A DNA stretch of 64,000 bases from Ruminococcaceae bacterium UBA5295 (GTDB lineage: Bacteria; Bacillota; Clostridia; Oscillospirales; Acutalibacteraceae). Shown here piece by piece: positions 1 to 6,691 of the stretch. The position numbers were made by a program, and so were the translations under genes. Position 1 is the stretch's first letter. Each line of letters starts with the position of its first letter. The DNA is taken from positions 40,494 through 104,493 of the forward strand of contig DHSD01000027.1 in NCBI GenBank assembly GCA_002411365.1, written 5' to 3'. The notes beneath the pieces were generated by a model that was not told the origin of the DNA, did not search any database, and saw nothing but the letters and a program-made list of their open reading frames with translations.

Positions 1-24
1 GCTGGTAACGGCCCGGGACAATAA
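1..24 (+). CDS. possible C-terminal tail of a gene cut by the window edge
   Basis: Read in frame 1 the first 24 bases give AGNGPGQ followed by TAA. A terminator-like hairpin follows 20 bases later on the same strand, which is what the end of a plus-strand gene would look like. Seven residues cannot identify a protein, and the frame could be open by chance. Confidence 0.25.
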   Translation, partial: AGNGPGQ

Positions 25-42
25 GTGATGCCAACATCAGAA

Positions 43-71
43 AGCAGTCACCCAATAGGGTGGCTGTTTTT
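43..71 (+). terminator. intrinsic terminator of the gene left of the window
   Basis: CAGTCACCC (45-53) pairs with GGGTGGCTG (58-66) across a 4-base loop with one G-T pair, followed by TTTTT. It would end a plus-strand transcript entering from the left edge. Confidence 0.6.
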
Positions 72-159
72 ATTAACTGTATCTGCGAAACACCCACTCT
101 AAGGAAGTTAAGGGCTTTAAGGCATCATTAGCCCTTTTCTCTACAGATAAACGGCGTGC

Positions 160-198
160 AAAAAGTGCAGCCTGTCATAATGGCAGGCTGCACTTTTT
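160..198 (-). terminator. bidirectional terminator after the phosphoglucomutase gene
   Basis: A 15-base perfect inverted repeat (160-174 with 184-198, core GTGCAGCCTG/CAGGCTGCAC) is flanked by A and T runs on both sides. It lies directly after the stop of the minus-strand phosphoglucomutase gene and could stop transcription from either side. Confidence 0.8.
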
Positions 199-212
199 CA
201 AATACGGAATCC

Positions 213-1913
213 TTACTTTTCAATGCCAAGCAGGCGCGGGCAGGCTTTGCGGAGATTCTCAATCTCAGCGAGAGAACCTTTTTTGCTGCCGGCTTTAGCT
301 GAAAGGTATACCTTTATTTTTGGTTCAGTGCCGCTCGGGCGCACAACCATTTTGCTGCCGTTCGCAAGGCGTAACTCCAGCACATTCGACTTCGGGAGGG
401 AAATCGGCGATACTTTTTCACCGTCATGGCATTCGGACGCCTGATAGTCGCTCCATCCAGTGACTTTCGTCCCTGCAATCTCGGCCGGATGTTCTTTGCG
501 CAGTGTATCCATAATACGGCCCATCTTTATCATGCCGTCTTCGCCCTCAAATTCGAAATTCACCAGCAGGTTTTCATAGTACCCGTACTGCTTATAAAGC
601 TTTTCCATCGCGTCAATGAGAGTCATGCCCTTTTCACGGTAATAATAGGCCATCTGGCAAATCAGCATACTTGCGTCAACCGCGTCTTTATCGCGGACAT
701 ACCCGCCTGAAAGATAGCCGTAGCTTTCCTCAAACCCGAACATATAGCGGCCTGCGCTGCCCTCTGCTTCCAAATCGGCTATCTGGTCACCGATATATTT
801 GAACCCTGTCAGCACACGGCGAAGCTCTATGCCGTAATGCTCAGCGACCGGCGTCGCCATATCAGTGCTCACAATAGTAGTGACAGCCACAGGCTTTTCA
901 GGCATAGTGCCTTCCTCCGTGCGCACGCGTGCAATGAAGTCAAGCAGGAGCACACCCACCTCATTGCCTGTCATAAGCTGGTATTCCCCGTTTTGGCGCA
1001 CTGCAATGCCACAGCGGTCACAGTCGGGATCCGTTGCAAGCAGCAGGTCAGGCTTAACTTTCTCGCACAGCTCAAGCCCTTTCTGAAGTGCCTCGCGTAT
1101 TTCCGGGTTCGGGAACGGGCATGTTGTAAAATTGCCGTCAGGGAATTCCTGCTCAGGCACAACGGTTATGTCTTTTACGCCTATCATGCCGAGTATACGT
1201 GTAACACATACCCGGCCTGTGCCGTTAAGCGGTGTGTAGACCACTTTAAGGCCTGTGCACGGTTTTGTGAAAACGCGCTGTTTCATAACTTCGCCAAGAA
1301 AACGGTCGATTACCTCATCTTTAATATAATCCACCATGCCCGAGCTTACGGCTCTGTCAAAATCCATGCGCTTGACGTCACGGAAAATATCAATCATATT
1401 TATCTCTGCCTGCACATCGTCGGCCATCTGAAGCGTAATTTGGCAGCCATCTGAAGCATATACTTTATAACCGTTGTATTTTGCGGGATTATGGCTTGCG
1501 GTAACACATATCCCCGCGCTGCACTTAAGGCAACGCACAGCCCAGGAAAGGGTTGGCGTGGGCGAAAGCCATGGATAAATGTGCACGTGTATGCCGTTTG
1601 CCGCGAGCACTGCGGCAGCCTGTTTTGCAAACAGGTCAGATTTTATGCGGCTGTCGTAAGCAATTGCCACGGAAGGATTGCTTCCATGGGAATTGAGGTA
1701 ATTTGCAAGGCCCTGCGTAGCCTTGCGCACGGTGTACACGTTCATGCGGTTCGTCCCGGCGCCGAGCACCCCGCGCAGGCCGCCGGTCCCGAAAGCGAGG
1801 TCGCGGTAAAAGCGGTCATTAATTTCTTCAGGTTTGCCGCGAATACTTTTCAGCTCCGTGGCAAGGTCGGGGTCATCAAGTTTCGTATTAAGCCATCTTT
1901 CATATTCAGTCAT
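213..1913 (-). CDS. pgcA: phospho-sugar mutase (phosphoglucomutase/phosphomannomutase)
   Basis: This 566-residue alpha-D-phosphohexomutase should interconvert glucose-1-phosphate and glucose-6-phosphate (or the mannose forms) in the cytoplasm, linking glycolysis to cell-wall and polysaccharide sugar nucleotides. The four family signatures are visible: the phosphoserine loop TASHNP with Ser140, the metal loop DPDCDR at 295-300 (Cys where Ala or Gly is common), the sugar-binding GFEES at 393-397 and the phosphate loop RPSGTEP at 525-531. Length fits the long Firmicutes PgcA-type enzymes. The ATG follows GAGGTTGAG. It appears monocistronic, bounded by a strong terminator. Glucose versus mannose preference cannot be read from the sequence. 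Confidence 0.93.
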   Translation of the reverse strand: MTEYERWLNTKLDDPDLATELKSIRGKPEEINDRFYRDLAFGTGGLRGVLGAGTNRMNVYTVRKATQGLANYLNSHGSNPSVAIAYDSRIKSDLFAKQAAAVLAANGIHVHIYPWLSPTPTLSWAVRCLKCSAGICVTASHNPAKYNGYKVYASDGCQITLQMADDVQAEINMIDIFRDVKRMDFDRAVSSGMVDYIKDEVIDRFLGEVMKQRVFTKPCTGLKVVYTPLNGTGRVCVTRILGMIGVKDITVVPEQEFPDGNFTTCPFPNPEIREALQKGLELCEKVKPDLLLATDPDCDRCGIAVRQNGEYQLMTGNEVGVLLLDFIARVRTEEGTMPEKPVAVTTIVSTDMATPVAEHYGIELRRVLTGFKYIGDQIADLEAEGSAGRYMFGFEESYGYLSGGYVRDKDAVDASMLICQMAYYYREKGMTLIDAMEKLYKQYGYYENLLVNFEFEGEDGMIKMGRIMDTLRKEHPAEIAGTKVTGWSDYQASECHDGEKVSPISLPKSNVLELRLANGSKMVVRPSGTEPKIKVYLSAKAGSKKGSLAEIENLRKACPRLLGIEK

Positions 1914-2021
1914 AGCAACTCAACCTCTTTTAATCAGCTTTGATATTTTAAAAGCTAAAATACAGCAAGTCTGCCAATTCAAGCCGCGCTTATTTTAGAC
2001 TAACATTTTATTTCTGCCATG

Positions 2022-2489
2022 TCAATTCATCTTTACAATGTTGAGGACAATACCGGCTTTTGTTATATCTATCGTCCCATATGTTCCATGGCCGCCAAGG
2101 AGGCTGCCCGGGTTCATTATATAAAGCCCGTCCCGGTATTCAGTAAGATGCTTATGCGTATGGCCAAACAGCACGATATCCGCCCCGCGTTTTTTTGCTT
2201 CCTCTGTTATATCATACAGGCCGTACCTTACATTATATATATTCCCATGAGTATAAAATATTTTCCTGTCTGCAAGCGTTATTTCGTTTTCACGAGGCAG
2301 GGAACTGCCCCAGTCGTTGTTGCCGCGGACAATAAAAAAATCTTTCCCGGGAAATTCCGCTTTCATCTCTTCCGCCTCATCGGCGCCGTCGCCGAGATGT
2401 ATAACGGCTTCGGCGGAAGGCTGCGAAATTATCGCCTTCATCAGCGAGCTTCTGTCGCCATGTGTATCAGATACTACTAAAACGCGCAA
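2022..2489 (-). CDS. YfcE/MJ0936-type metallophosphoesterase
   Basis: A 155-residue calcineurin-like phosphodiesterase of the YfcE family. The metal-binding motifs appear in order: SDTHGD near the N terminus, HLGDGAD, RGNNDW, YTHG and FGHTHK. I place the start at a TTG (2487-2489) because AAAGGAG lies just upstream and the protein then begins MRVLVVSDTHGD like its relatives; upstream ATGs would add a poor N-terminal extension. Family members hydrolyse phosphodiester bonds of small substrates in vitro, and the natural substrate is generally unknown. It diverges from the small-gene cluster that starts about 90 bp away on the other strand. Confidence 0.85.
   Translation of the reverse strand: MRVLVVSDTHGDRSSLMKAIISQPSAEAVIHLGDGADEAEEMKAEFPGKDFFIVRGNNDWGSSLPRENEITLADRKIFYTHGNIYNVRYGLYDITEEAKKRGADIVLFGHTHKHLTEYRDGLYIMNPGSLLGGHGTYGTIDITKAGIVLNIVKMN
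2342..2355. promoter_or_regulatory. Noc-binding-site-like palindrome
   Basis: CTTTCCCGGGAAAT matches 13 of 14 positions of the Bacillus subtilis Noc site ATTTCCCGGGAAAT. It lies inside the phosphodiesterase gene. A noc gene is present in this window at 32.1 kb. One near-match could be chance. Confidence 0.35.
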
Positions 2490-2575
2490 GGGTAAGCTCC
2501 TTTCGTCCCTTTTCATACGCCCTGGAATGTCATATCTTTTCCCTCCCCGGCATATCATATAGCGGGGTGATTGAC

Positions 2576-2746
2576 ATGCAAAACAATGCACGGGACAATC
2601 AGCGCCTTTTAGAAAGCCTTATAAAGCGCCTCAGTCCTGATGAAAAGAAAAAACTGAATTCAATTCTCGCCGACAAATCGGCTTGTGAAAAAATCCTCCG
2701 CACACCTGAAGCACAACAGCTCATACACAAACTGGGGGAAAAATAG
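2576..2746 (+). CDS. small hypothetical protein, first of a three-gene cluster
   Basis: A 56-residue charged, helical-looking protein with no signal peptide or membrane segment. I start it at the ATG at 2576, preceded by GGGGTGATTGAC. It contains ERL-like helical stretches (RLLESLIKRLSPDEKKKLN) and a second basic helix near the end. I recognise no family. The next gene starts immediately after its stop codon, so the two are probably translated together. The cluster runs against the local replication direction and against most neighbours. Confidence 0.6.
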   Translation: MQNNARDNQRLLESLIKRLSPDEKKKLNSILADKSACEKILRTPEAQQLIHKLGEK

Positions 2747-3112
2747 ATGGATGACCTGTCTTCAAGGCTTAGTGAAATCTTAAATGATCCCGCCAGCATG
2801 GAGAAGATTAAAAATTTTGCTTCTACTCTAACAGAAGGGGAAAAGCCTGAAAAGCCCACACCGCGCCGCGCACAGCCTCAGGAAACGGAAAGCCAGCCTG
2901 AAAGTGCCTCGCTCGACCCTGATATCATGCGCTCCGTGATGAAAATCGCACCGGTAATCTCACGGGCGAGGCAGGAAGACAGCGCAACCCACCTTCTGCA
3001 TGCACTGCGGCCTTTCCTTAGTGAAAAACGGCGCGTAAAGCTCGACAGAGCCGTAAAGTTAATGCAGTTCACACGCGTGATGCCATATCTTCGGAACTGC
3101 GGCCTTTTTTGA
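2747..3112 (+). CDS. hypothetical protein, second of the three-gene cluster
   Basis: A 121-residue soluble protein whose ATG directly abuts the stop of the 56-residue gene and has GGGGGAAAAATAG upstream. The N-terminal 30 residues repeat the style of the preceding protein (short helix with LSEILNDPASMEKIKNF). The middle, about 35-60, is proline, glutamine and glutamate rich and probably disordered. The C-terminal half (ISRARQEDSATHLLHALRPFLSEKRRVKLDRAVKLMQ) looks helical and basic. I do not recognise a known domain. A role linked to its two neighbours is inferred only from spacing. Confidence 0.6.
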   Translation: MDDLSSRLSEILNDPASMEKIKNFASTLTEGEKPEKPTPRRAQPQETESQPESASLDPDIMRSVMKIAPVISRARQEDSATHLLHALRPFLSEKRRVKLDRAVKLMQFTRVMPYLRNCGLF

Positions 3113-3170
3113 ACTGCTTTTGAACTGTTAATGGATTCTGTGAAATCGAGGAAAGAAGAAGGAGAGAACC

Positions 3171-3524
3171 ATGGCAGGGAGTCCGGCGCCACAAAGGACA
3201 GAGATGAACCAGCTCCGTCAGGATGCCATGCGGCGCGCGCGTGAAATGCAGGCGCGCGCCAAAATTTCATCCTCCTACGCCGCACCGCCTGCGCCGGATG
3301 AAGCTGCACACTATGTCGGTAACCAGGTGCCGCCTCATCAGCCAGCAGAAAAGCAGTGGCCGGATGTGGAACAGCCGGCTAAAGGAATGCTTTCCGGCAG
3401 CCCGCTCGACGGCCTTTTGGCACATGACTCAGAGCGCACGCTTATTTTGCTCCTGATACTCATACTGATGGCTGACAAAGCGGACAGCTCGCTAATCCTG
3501 GCCCTGATGTACCTTCTTATCTGA
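3171..3524 (+). CDS. hypothetical protein with a leucine-rich hydrophobic C terminus
   Basis: A 117-residue protein starting at an ATG behind AAGGAGAGAACC. Residues 1-35 are charged and rich in Arg, Met and Gln. Residues 36-75 are Pro/Ala-rich and likely disordered. The C-terminal 35 residues (from LDGLLAHDSERTL) form two short hydrophobic segments, LILLLILILMA and SLILALMYLLI, separated by DKADS. I have seen similar DSERLLLLALLLLL-type tails in small clostridial proteins of unknown, possibly sporulation-related, function, but I cannot name a family. It is the last gene of the cluster; no clear terminator follows. Confidence 0.6.
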   Translation: MAGSPAPQRTEMNQLRQDAMRRAREMQARAKISSSYAAPPAPDEAAHYVGNQVPPHQPAEKQWPDVEQPAKGMLSGSPLDGLLAHDSERTLILLLILILMADKADSSLILALMYLLI

Positions 3525-3549
3525 AATACGAAATTCCATCAAATCTATT

Positions 3550-3879
3550 TTATCTTACACCTGCCGCCATGGCAATAAGTACAACGCCCGCAAGCGCAAG
3601 CAGAAGCAAGGCAATTCCCGCAAAAAGACCATGGCGGCTTTCGCCCTTATTGGGGACAGGCCCTTTTTCTTCACGGTTTTCACAGGCATCTGCTTCTTCA
3701 GTTTCCTTTTCCGGCTGGGTGCCCTCGCGTTTGGCAGTGTTTTCAGGCATGGCCGCAGCCGGGCGCAAAGCCGGTTTCCCCTTTTGCCGCACCGGTCCTT
3801 TCCCCGGGATGGCGCGTTTGTAAACAGTGCGATAATCTGCGGAATATTCCGCAATATTTTTGTTTTTATCCATGCCCAT
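3550..3879 (-). CDS. small single-pass membrane protein downstream of proA
   Basis: A 109-residue protein with a hydrophilic, Lys/Glu-rich and probably disordered N-terminal three quarters, then one hydrophobic segment near the C terminus (GLFAGIALLLLALAGVVLIAMAA). The tail-anchored layout suggests the charged part faces the cytoplasm. The ATG at 3879 is preferred because AAAGGCGG lies 9 bases upstream; a GTG at 3885 and an ATG at 3873 are alternatives. It starts about 17 bases after the proA stop, so it is probably the third gene of the proB-proA operon. No family recognised. Confidence 0.55.
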   Translation of the reverse strand: MGMDKNKNIAEYSADYRTVYKRAIPGKGPVRQKGKPALRPAAAMPENTAKREGTQPEKETEEADACENREEKGPVPNKGESRHGLFAGIALLLLALAGVVLIAMAAGVR

Positions 3880-3895
3880 ACGCACAGGCCGCCTT

Positions 3896-5140
3896 TTATC
3901 GGATTTGCCCGTTTCCGGTCACAATAAACTTCGTAGTCGTAAGCTCACTTACGCCCATCGGCCCCCTCGCATGGAGCTTCTGAGTGGAAATTCCTATTTC
4001 CGCGCCGAGCCCGAATTCGCCGCCGTCCGTAAAGCGCGTGGAAGCATTTACATAAACAGCCGCCGAGTCAACTTCCGATGCGAACCGTCTCGCATTTTCA
4101 TAACTCTCAGTCACAATGGCCTCGCTGTGGCCACTTGAATACTTTGCAATATGTGTGATTGCCTCGTCGAGGCTGTCCACAACTTTTACGGACATAATAT
4201 AGTCGAGATATTCCGTGCCGTAGTCCTCTTCCGTGGCGGGGACTATGCTGCTGCCGAGTATAGTCCTCGTCCTCTCGCAGCCGCGCAACTCAACGTTCTT
4301 TTCATCAAGCATTGCCTTTATGGCCGGCAGCGCTTTCGGTGCAATGTCTTTATGTACAAGCAGCGACTCTGCCGCATTGCATACCGATGGGCGCGATGTT
4401 TTGGCATTAAAGACTATATTTGCCGCCATATTTACATCTGCTGAGGCGTCCACATAAATATGGCAGTTACCCCATCCCGTTTTGATTACCGGCACATGGG
4501 CGTTTTCCGTAACGGTGCGTATCAGGTTTTTGCCGCCGCGCGGTATAAGCACGTCGATATAGCCCGTCATGTTCATCATTGCCCTGGCCGATTCACGTGA
4601 AACATCATGCACAAGCTGCACGCAGTCTTCAGGCAGGCCAGCCTTCCGAAGGGAAGCCCGCAGAATCTCCTCAACCGCGGTGTTAGTGCGGTAAGCTTCG
4701 CGCCCGCCGCGGAGTATAACGGCGCTTCCTGCTTTTATGCAGATTGCTGCCGCATCTGACGTAACGTTAGGCCGCGCTTCATATATAACGCCTATTACGC
4801 CAAAAGGTACGCGAACTTTTTCTATTTTCAAGCCGTTCGGCCTTGTAAAACCCGAAACTACTTCCCCAACCGGGTCTTTCTGTGCGGCTACGCCGCGCAG
4901 GCTGCCTGCCATGCCCTTTATGCGCTCCCTGTTAACGGCAAGGCGGTCAAGAAGGGCGGGGCGCATGCCTTCGGCCTTTGCTGCCGCAAGGTCTTTGCGG
5001 TTCTCTTCCAAAATTTTTTCCGCGCCGCTTTCAAGGCCTTCTGCCGCCGCAAGAAGAGCTTTGTCTTTTTTCGGGCCGGCAGCCGCAAGTGCACGGGAAG
5101 CCGCCCGTGCCTTTTCCCCCATTTTTGTAAGGTCCGTCAT
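3896..5140 (-). CDS. proA: glutamate-5-semialdehyde dehydrogenase (gamma-glutamyl phosphate reductase)
   Basis: ProA reduces gamma-glutamyl phosphate with NADPH to glutamate-5-semialdehyde, the second step of proline synthesis from glutamate. The 414-residue length is typical. It has the ProA/ALDH architecture with ARPNVTSDAAA, the stretch LIPRGGKNLIRTV, and the catalytic-cysteine region SRPSVCNAAESLL. The start at 5140 is set by GGAGGGAAAATA directly upstream of MTDLTKMGE; an in-frame ATG 33 bases upstream lacks a good site. It follows proB by about 45 bases in one operon. A parS-like sequence lies within the gene at 4589-4604. Confidence 0.95.
   Translation of the reverse strand: MTDLTKMGEKARAASRALAAAGPKKDKALLAAAEGLESGAEKILEENRKDLAAAKAEGMRPALLDRLAVNRERIKGMAGSLRGVAAQKDPVGEVVSGFTRPNGLKIEKVRVPFGVIGVIYEARPNVTSDAAAICIKAGSAVILRGGREAYRTNTAVEEILRASLRKAGLPEDCVQLVHDVSRESARAMMNMTGYIDVLIPRGGKNLIRTVTENAHVPVIKTGWGNCHIYVDASADVNMAANIVFNAKTSRPSVCNAAESLLVHKDIAPKALPAIKAMLDEKNVELRGCERTRTILGSSIVPATEEDYGTEYLDYIMSVKVVDSLDEAITHIAKYSSGHSEAIVTESYENARRFASEVDSAAVYVNASTRFTDGGEFGLGAEIGISTQKLHARGPMGVSELTTTKFIVTGNGQIR
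4589..4604. promoter_or_regulatory. parS-like site inside proA
   Basis: CGATTCACGTGAAACA matches 14 of 16 positions of the ParB-binding parS consensus TGTTTCACGTGAAACA, including the whole 13-base TTCACGTGAAACA portion. It is about 26 kb from parB on the left arm, within the distance over which parS sites scatter around origins. Confidence 0.5.
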
Positions 5141-5185
5141 TATTTTCCCTCCAAGCTGCGCTGCAGCAGCCAAGCAACTATTATT

Positions 5186-5986
5186 TTAGCCCTTGCCCGT
5201 GCCGAAAACTGTCCCAATCTGGGCACCTTCAAAAAGATCATACAGCTTCTCCGGAACGGCACCGCTCATCACGCAGCATACGATGCCGGCACGGTTCACA
5301 TTTGCAGCTGCGCGCACTTTCGTGCTCATGCCGCCTGTTCCCCTGTTGGATACACTGCCTCCGGCAAGCGCGAGGATATCGCCCGTGACTTCCGGCACAA
5401 ACGGTATCCTTTTCGCTTCCGGGTCCTTCATGGGATTGCTGTCGTATAGCCCGTCGATGTCCGTCAGGATAACGAGCAGGTCAGCATTTACAAGGCGCGC
5501 TACAACGGCGGAAAGCGTATCGTTGTCGCCTATGCGTGCGCCTTCAAGTTCATCTACCGCTACGGTGTCGTTTTCATTCACAACCGGGATTATCCCTAAC
5601 TTAAGCAACTCCATGAACGTGTTTTCCGTATTTTTGCGCAGGTGCTCATTGACAAGCACGTCGCCTGTCAGAAGTACCTGCGCCGTTGTGAGGTTGTACT
5701 CGCCGAAGAACTTGTCGTACATAAACATGAGCTCGCATTGGCCAACAGCAGCAACAGCCTGCCTCTTGCCAGTCTCCTGCGGCCTGCCGGGCAGGCCGAG
5801 CTTCCCTACACCCACACCGATAGCACCCGACGTGACGAGTATTACTTCTTTTCCGGAATTTTGCAGGTCACTCAGCACTTTGCAGAGGCGCTCCATCCTG
5901 CGGAGGTTCATCTTTCCGTTCTCATACGTCAGCGTGGAAGTCCCCACCTTTACGACGATTCTATTTGCCTGTGTAACTGCTGACAT
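5186..5986 (-). CDS. proB: glutamate 5-kinase
   Basis: ProB phosphorylates glutamate to gamma-glutamyl phosphate, the first and normally feedback-inhibited step of proline synthesis. The 266 residues cover only the amino-acid-kinase fold: VVKVGTSTL at the N terminus, SGAIGVGVG, the glutamate-binding VNENDTVAVDE, GDNDTLSA and the nucleotide loop near SNRGTGGMSTK. The C-terminal PUA domain of E. coli ProB (367 residues) is absent, as in many Clostridia. GGAGAGGATAG precedes the ATG. It is the first gene of proB-proA and the small membrane protein gene. Confidence 0.95.
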   Translation of the reverse strand: MSAVTQANRIVVKVGTSTLTYENGKMNLRRMERLCKVLSDLQNSGKEVILVTSGAIGVGVGKLGLPGRPQETGKRQAVAAVGQCELMFMYDKFFGEYNLTTAQVLLTGDVLVNEHLRKNTENTFMELLKLGIIPVVNENDTVAVDELEGARIGDNDTLSAVVARLVNADLLVILTDIDGLYDSNPMKDPEAKRIPFVPEVTGDILALAGGSVSNRGTGGMSTKVRAAANVNRAGIVCCVMSGAVPEKLYDLFEGAQIGTVFGTGKG

Positions 5987-6033
5987 ATTTTTCTATCCTC
6001 TCCGCATAATAAATACAATTCATTTATTATTTA

Positions 6034-6043
6034 ATTATATCAC
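6034..6043 (-). promoter_or_regulatory. probable extended -10 promoter of proBA
   Basis: Reading the minus strand, TGATATAAT is an extended -10 element about 45 bases before the proB start. No convincing -35 hexamer is seen at the right spacing. I found no T-box or other leader structure in the 270 bp between proB and the divergent regulator gene. Confidence 0.45.
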
Positions 6044-6263
6044 AAAAAAATTGAAAGAGCACGCTTGGCTCCTTAAAGCCCTATCTTCCCATGCGGCATT
6101 CCCTGTACACGCCCTTCCTTTCATACATTGTGCATTTTAATGATATAAAATGCCGTGGCAGTTTTGTTAATCTGGAGTAAATAATACCTTATTTAAATTA
6201 TCCGGTAGAATACACAAATCAAGTACACTCAAATTTATAATGAGACGAAAGGAGGGCAAAAAC

Positions 6264-6551
6264 ATGATATTTGATTTTGGTTACCGCCTTAAAGAACTCC
6301 GCATCAACCGTAGTATGACGCAGGAACAGGCAGCGAATCAGTTTGGGCTTTCAAAGGCGACTATAAGCGGATACGAAAACAACATCAAGACGCCGTCGCT
6401 TGGCGTGCTTATCAAAATGGCTTCTTTTTATGGCGTTTCCGCCGACTACCTTTTAGGGCTCGAAAGCCACCGAATGCTTTCACTTGACGGGTTATCTTTC
6501 AATCAGGAAAAGATCATCAAGGAACTTATTAATGAATTCCACCACGTGTAA
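6264..6551 (+). CDS. XRE-family helix-turn-helix transcriptional regulator
   Basis: A 95-residue protein that is nearly all one Cro/C1-type HTH domain: RLKELRINRSMTQEQAANQFGLSKATISGYENNIKTPSLGVLIKMASFYGVSADYLLG, with the recognition helix around LSKATISGYE. The short C-terminal tail (about 30 residues, EKIIKELINEFHHV) may dimerise. GAAAGGAGGGC six bases before the ATG fixes the start. The target is unknown; autoregulation is common in such single-domain regulators. It diverges from proB and converges with pnp. No toxin, phage or restriction gene is adjacent. Confidence 0.85.
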   Translation: MIFDFGYRLKELRINRSMTQEQAANQFGLSKATISGYENNIKTPSLGVLIKMASFYGVSADYLLGLESHRMLSLDGLSFNQEKIIKELINEFHHV

Positions 6552-6630
6552 CCTCACTCCGCTGTTTTACTCTGGTACAGGACGGCCACACAGCAGAATT
6601 TATCTCAGTTCTGATTTCTAAAATCATACT

Positions 6631-6666
6631 AAAAAAGCCGCCCTGCTGATTTAGAGCAGGGTGGCT
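6631..6666 (-). terminator. intrinsic terminator after pnp
   Basis: AGCCGCCCTGCT (6636-6647) pairs with AGCAGGGTGGCT (6655-6666) with one G-T pair. On the minus strand the hairpin is followed by TTTTTT. It ends pnp and could also slow the convergent regulator transcript. Confidence 0.85.
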
Positions 6667-6691
6667 GCTGTTAATTTTACCATAAATTTTG

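Noticed and set aside
837..1454. A 205-codon plus-strand open frame
   Set aside because: It lies wholly antisense to the phosphoglucomutase gene, has no ribosome site and no recognisable domain, and its composition follows the antisense codons.
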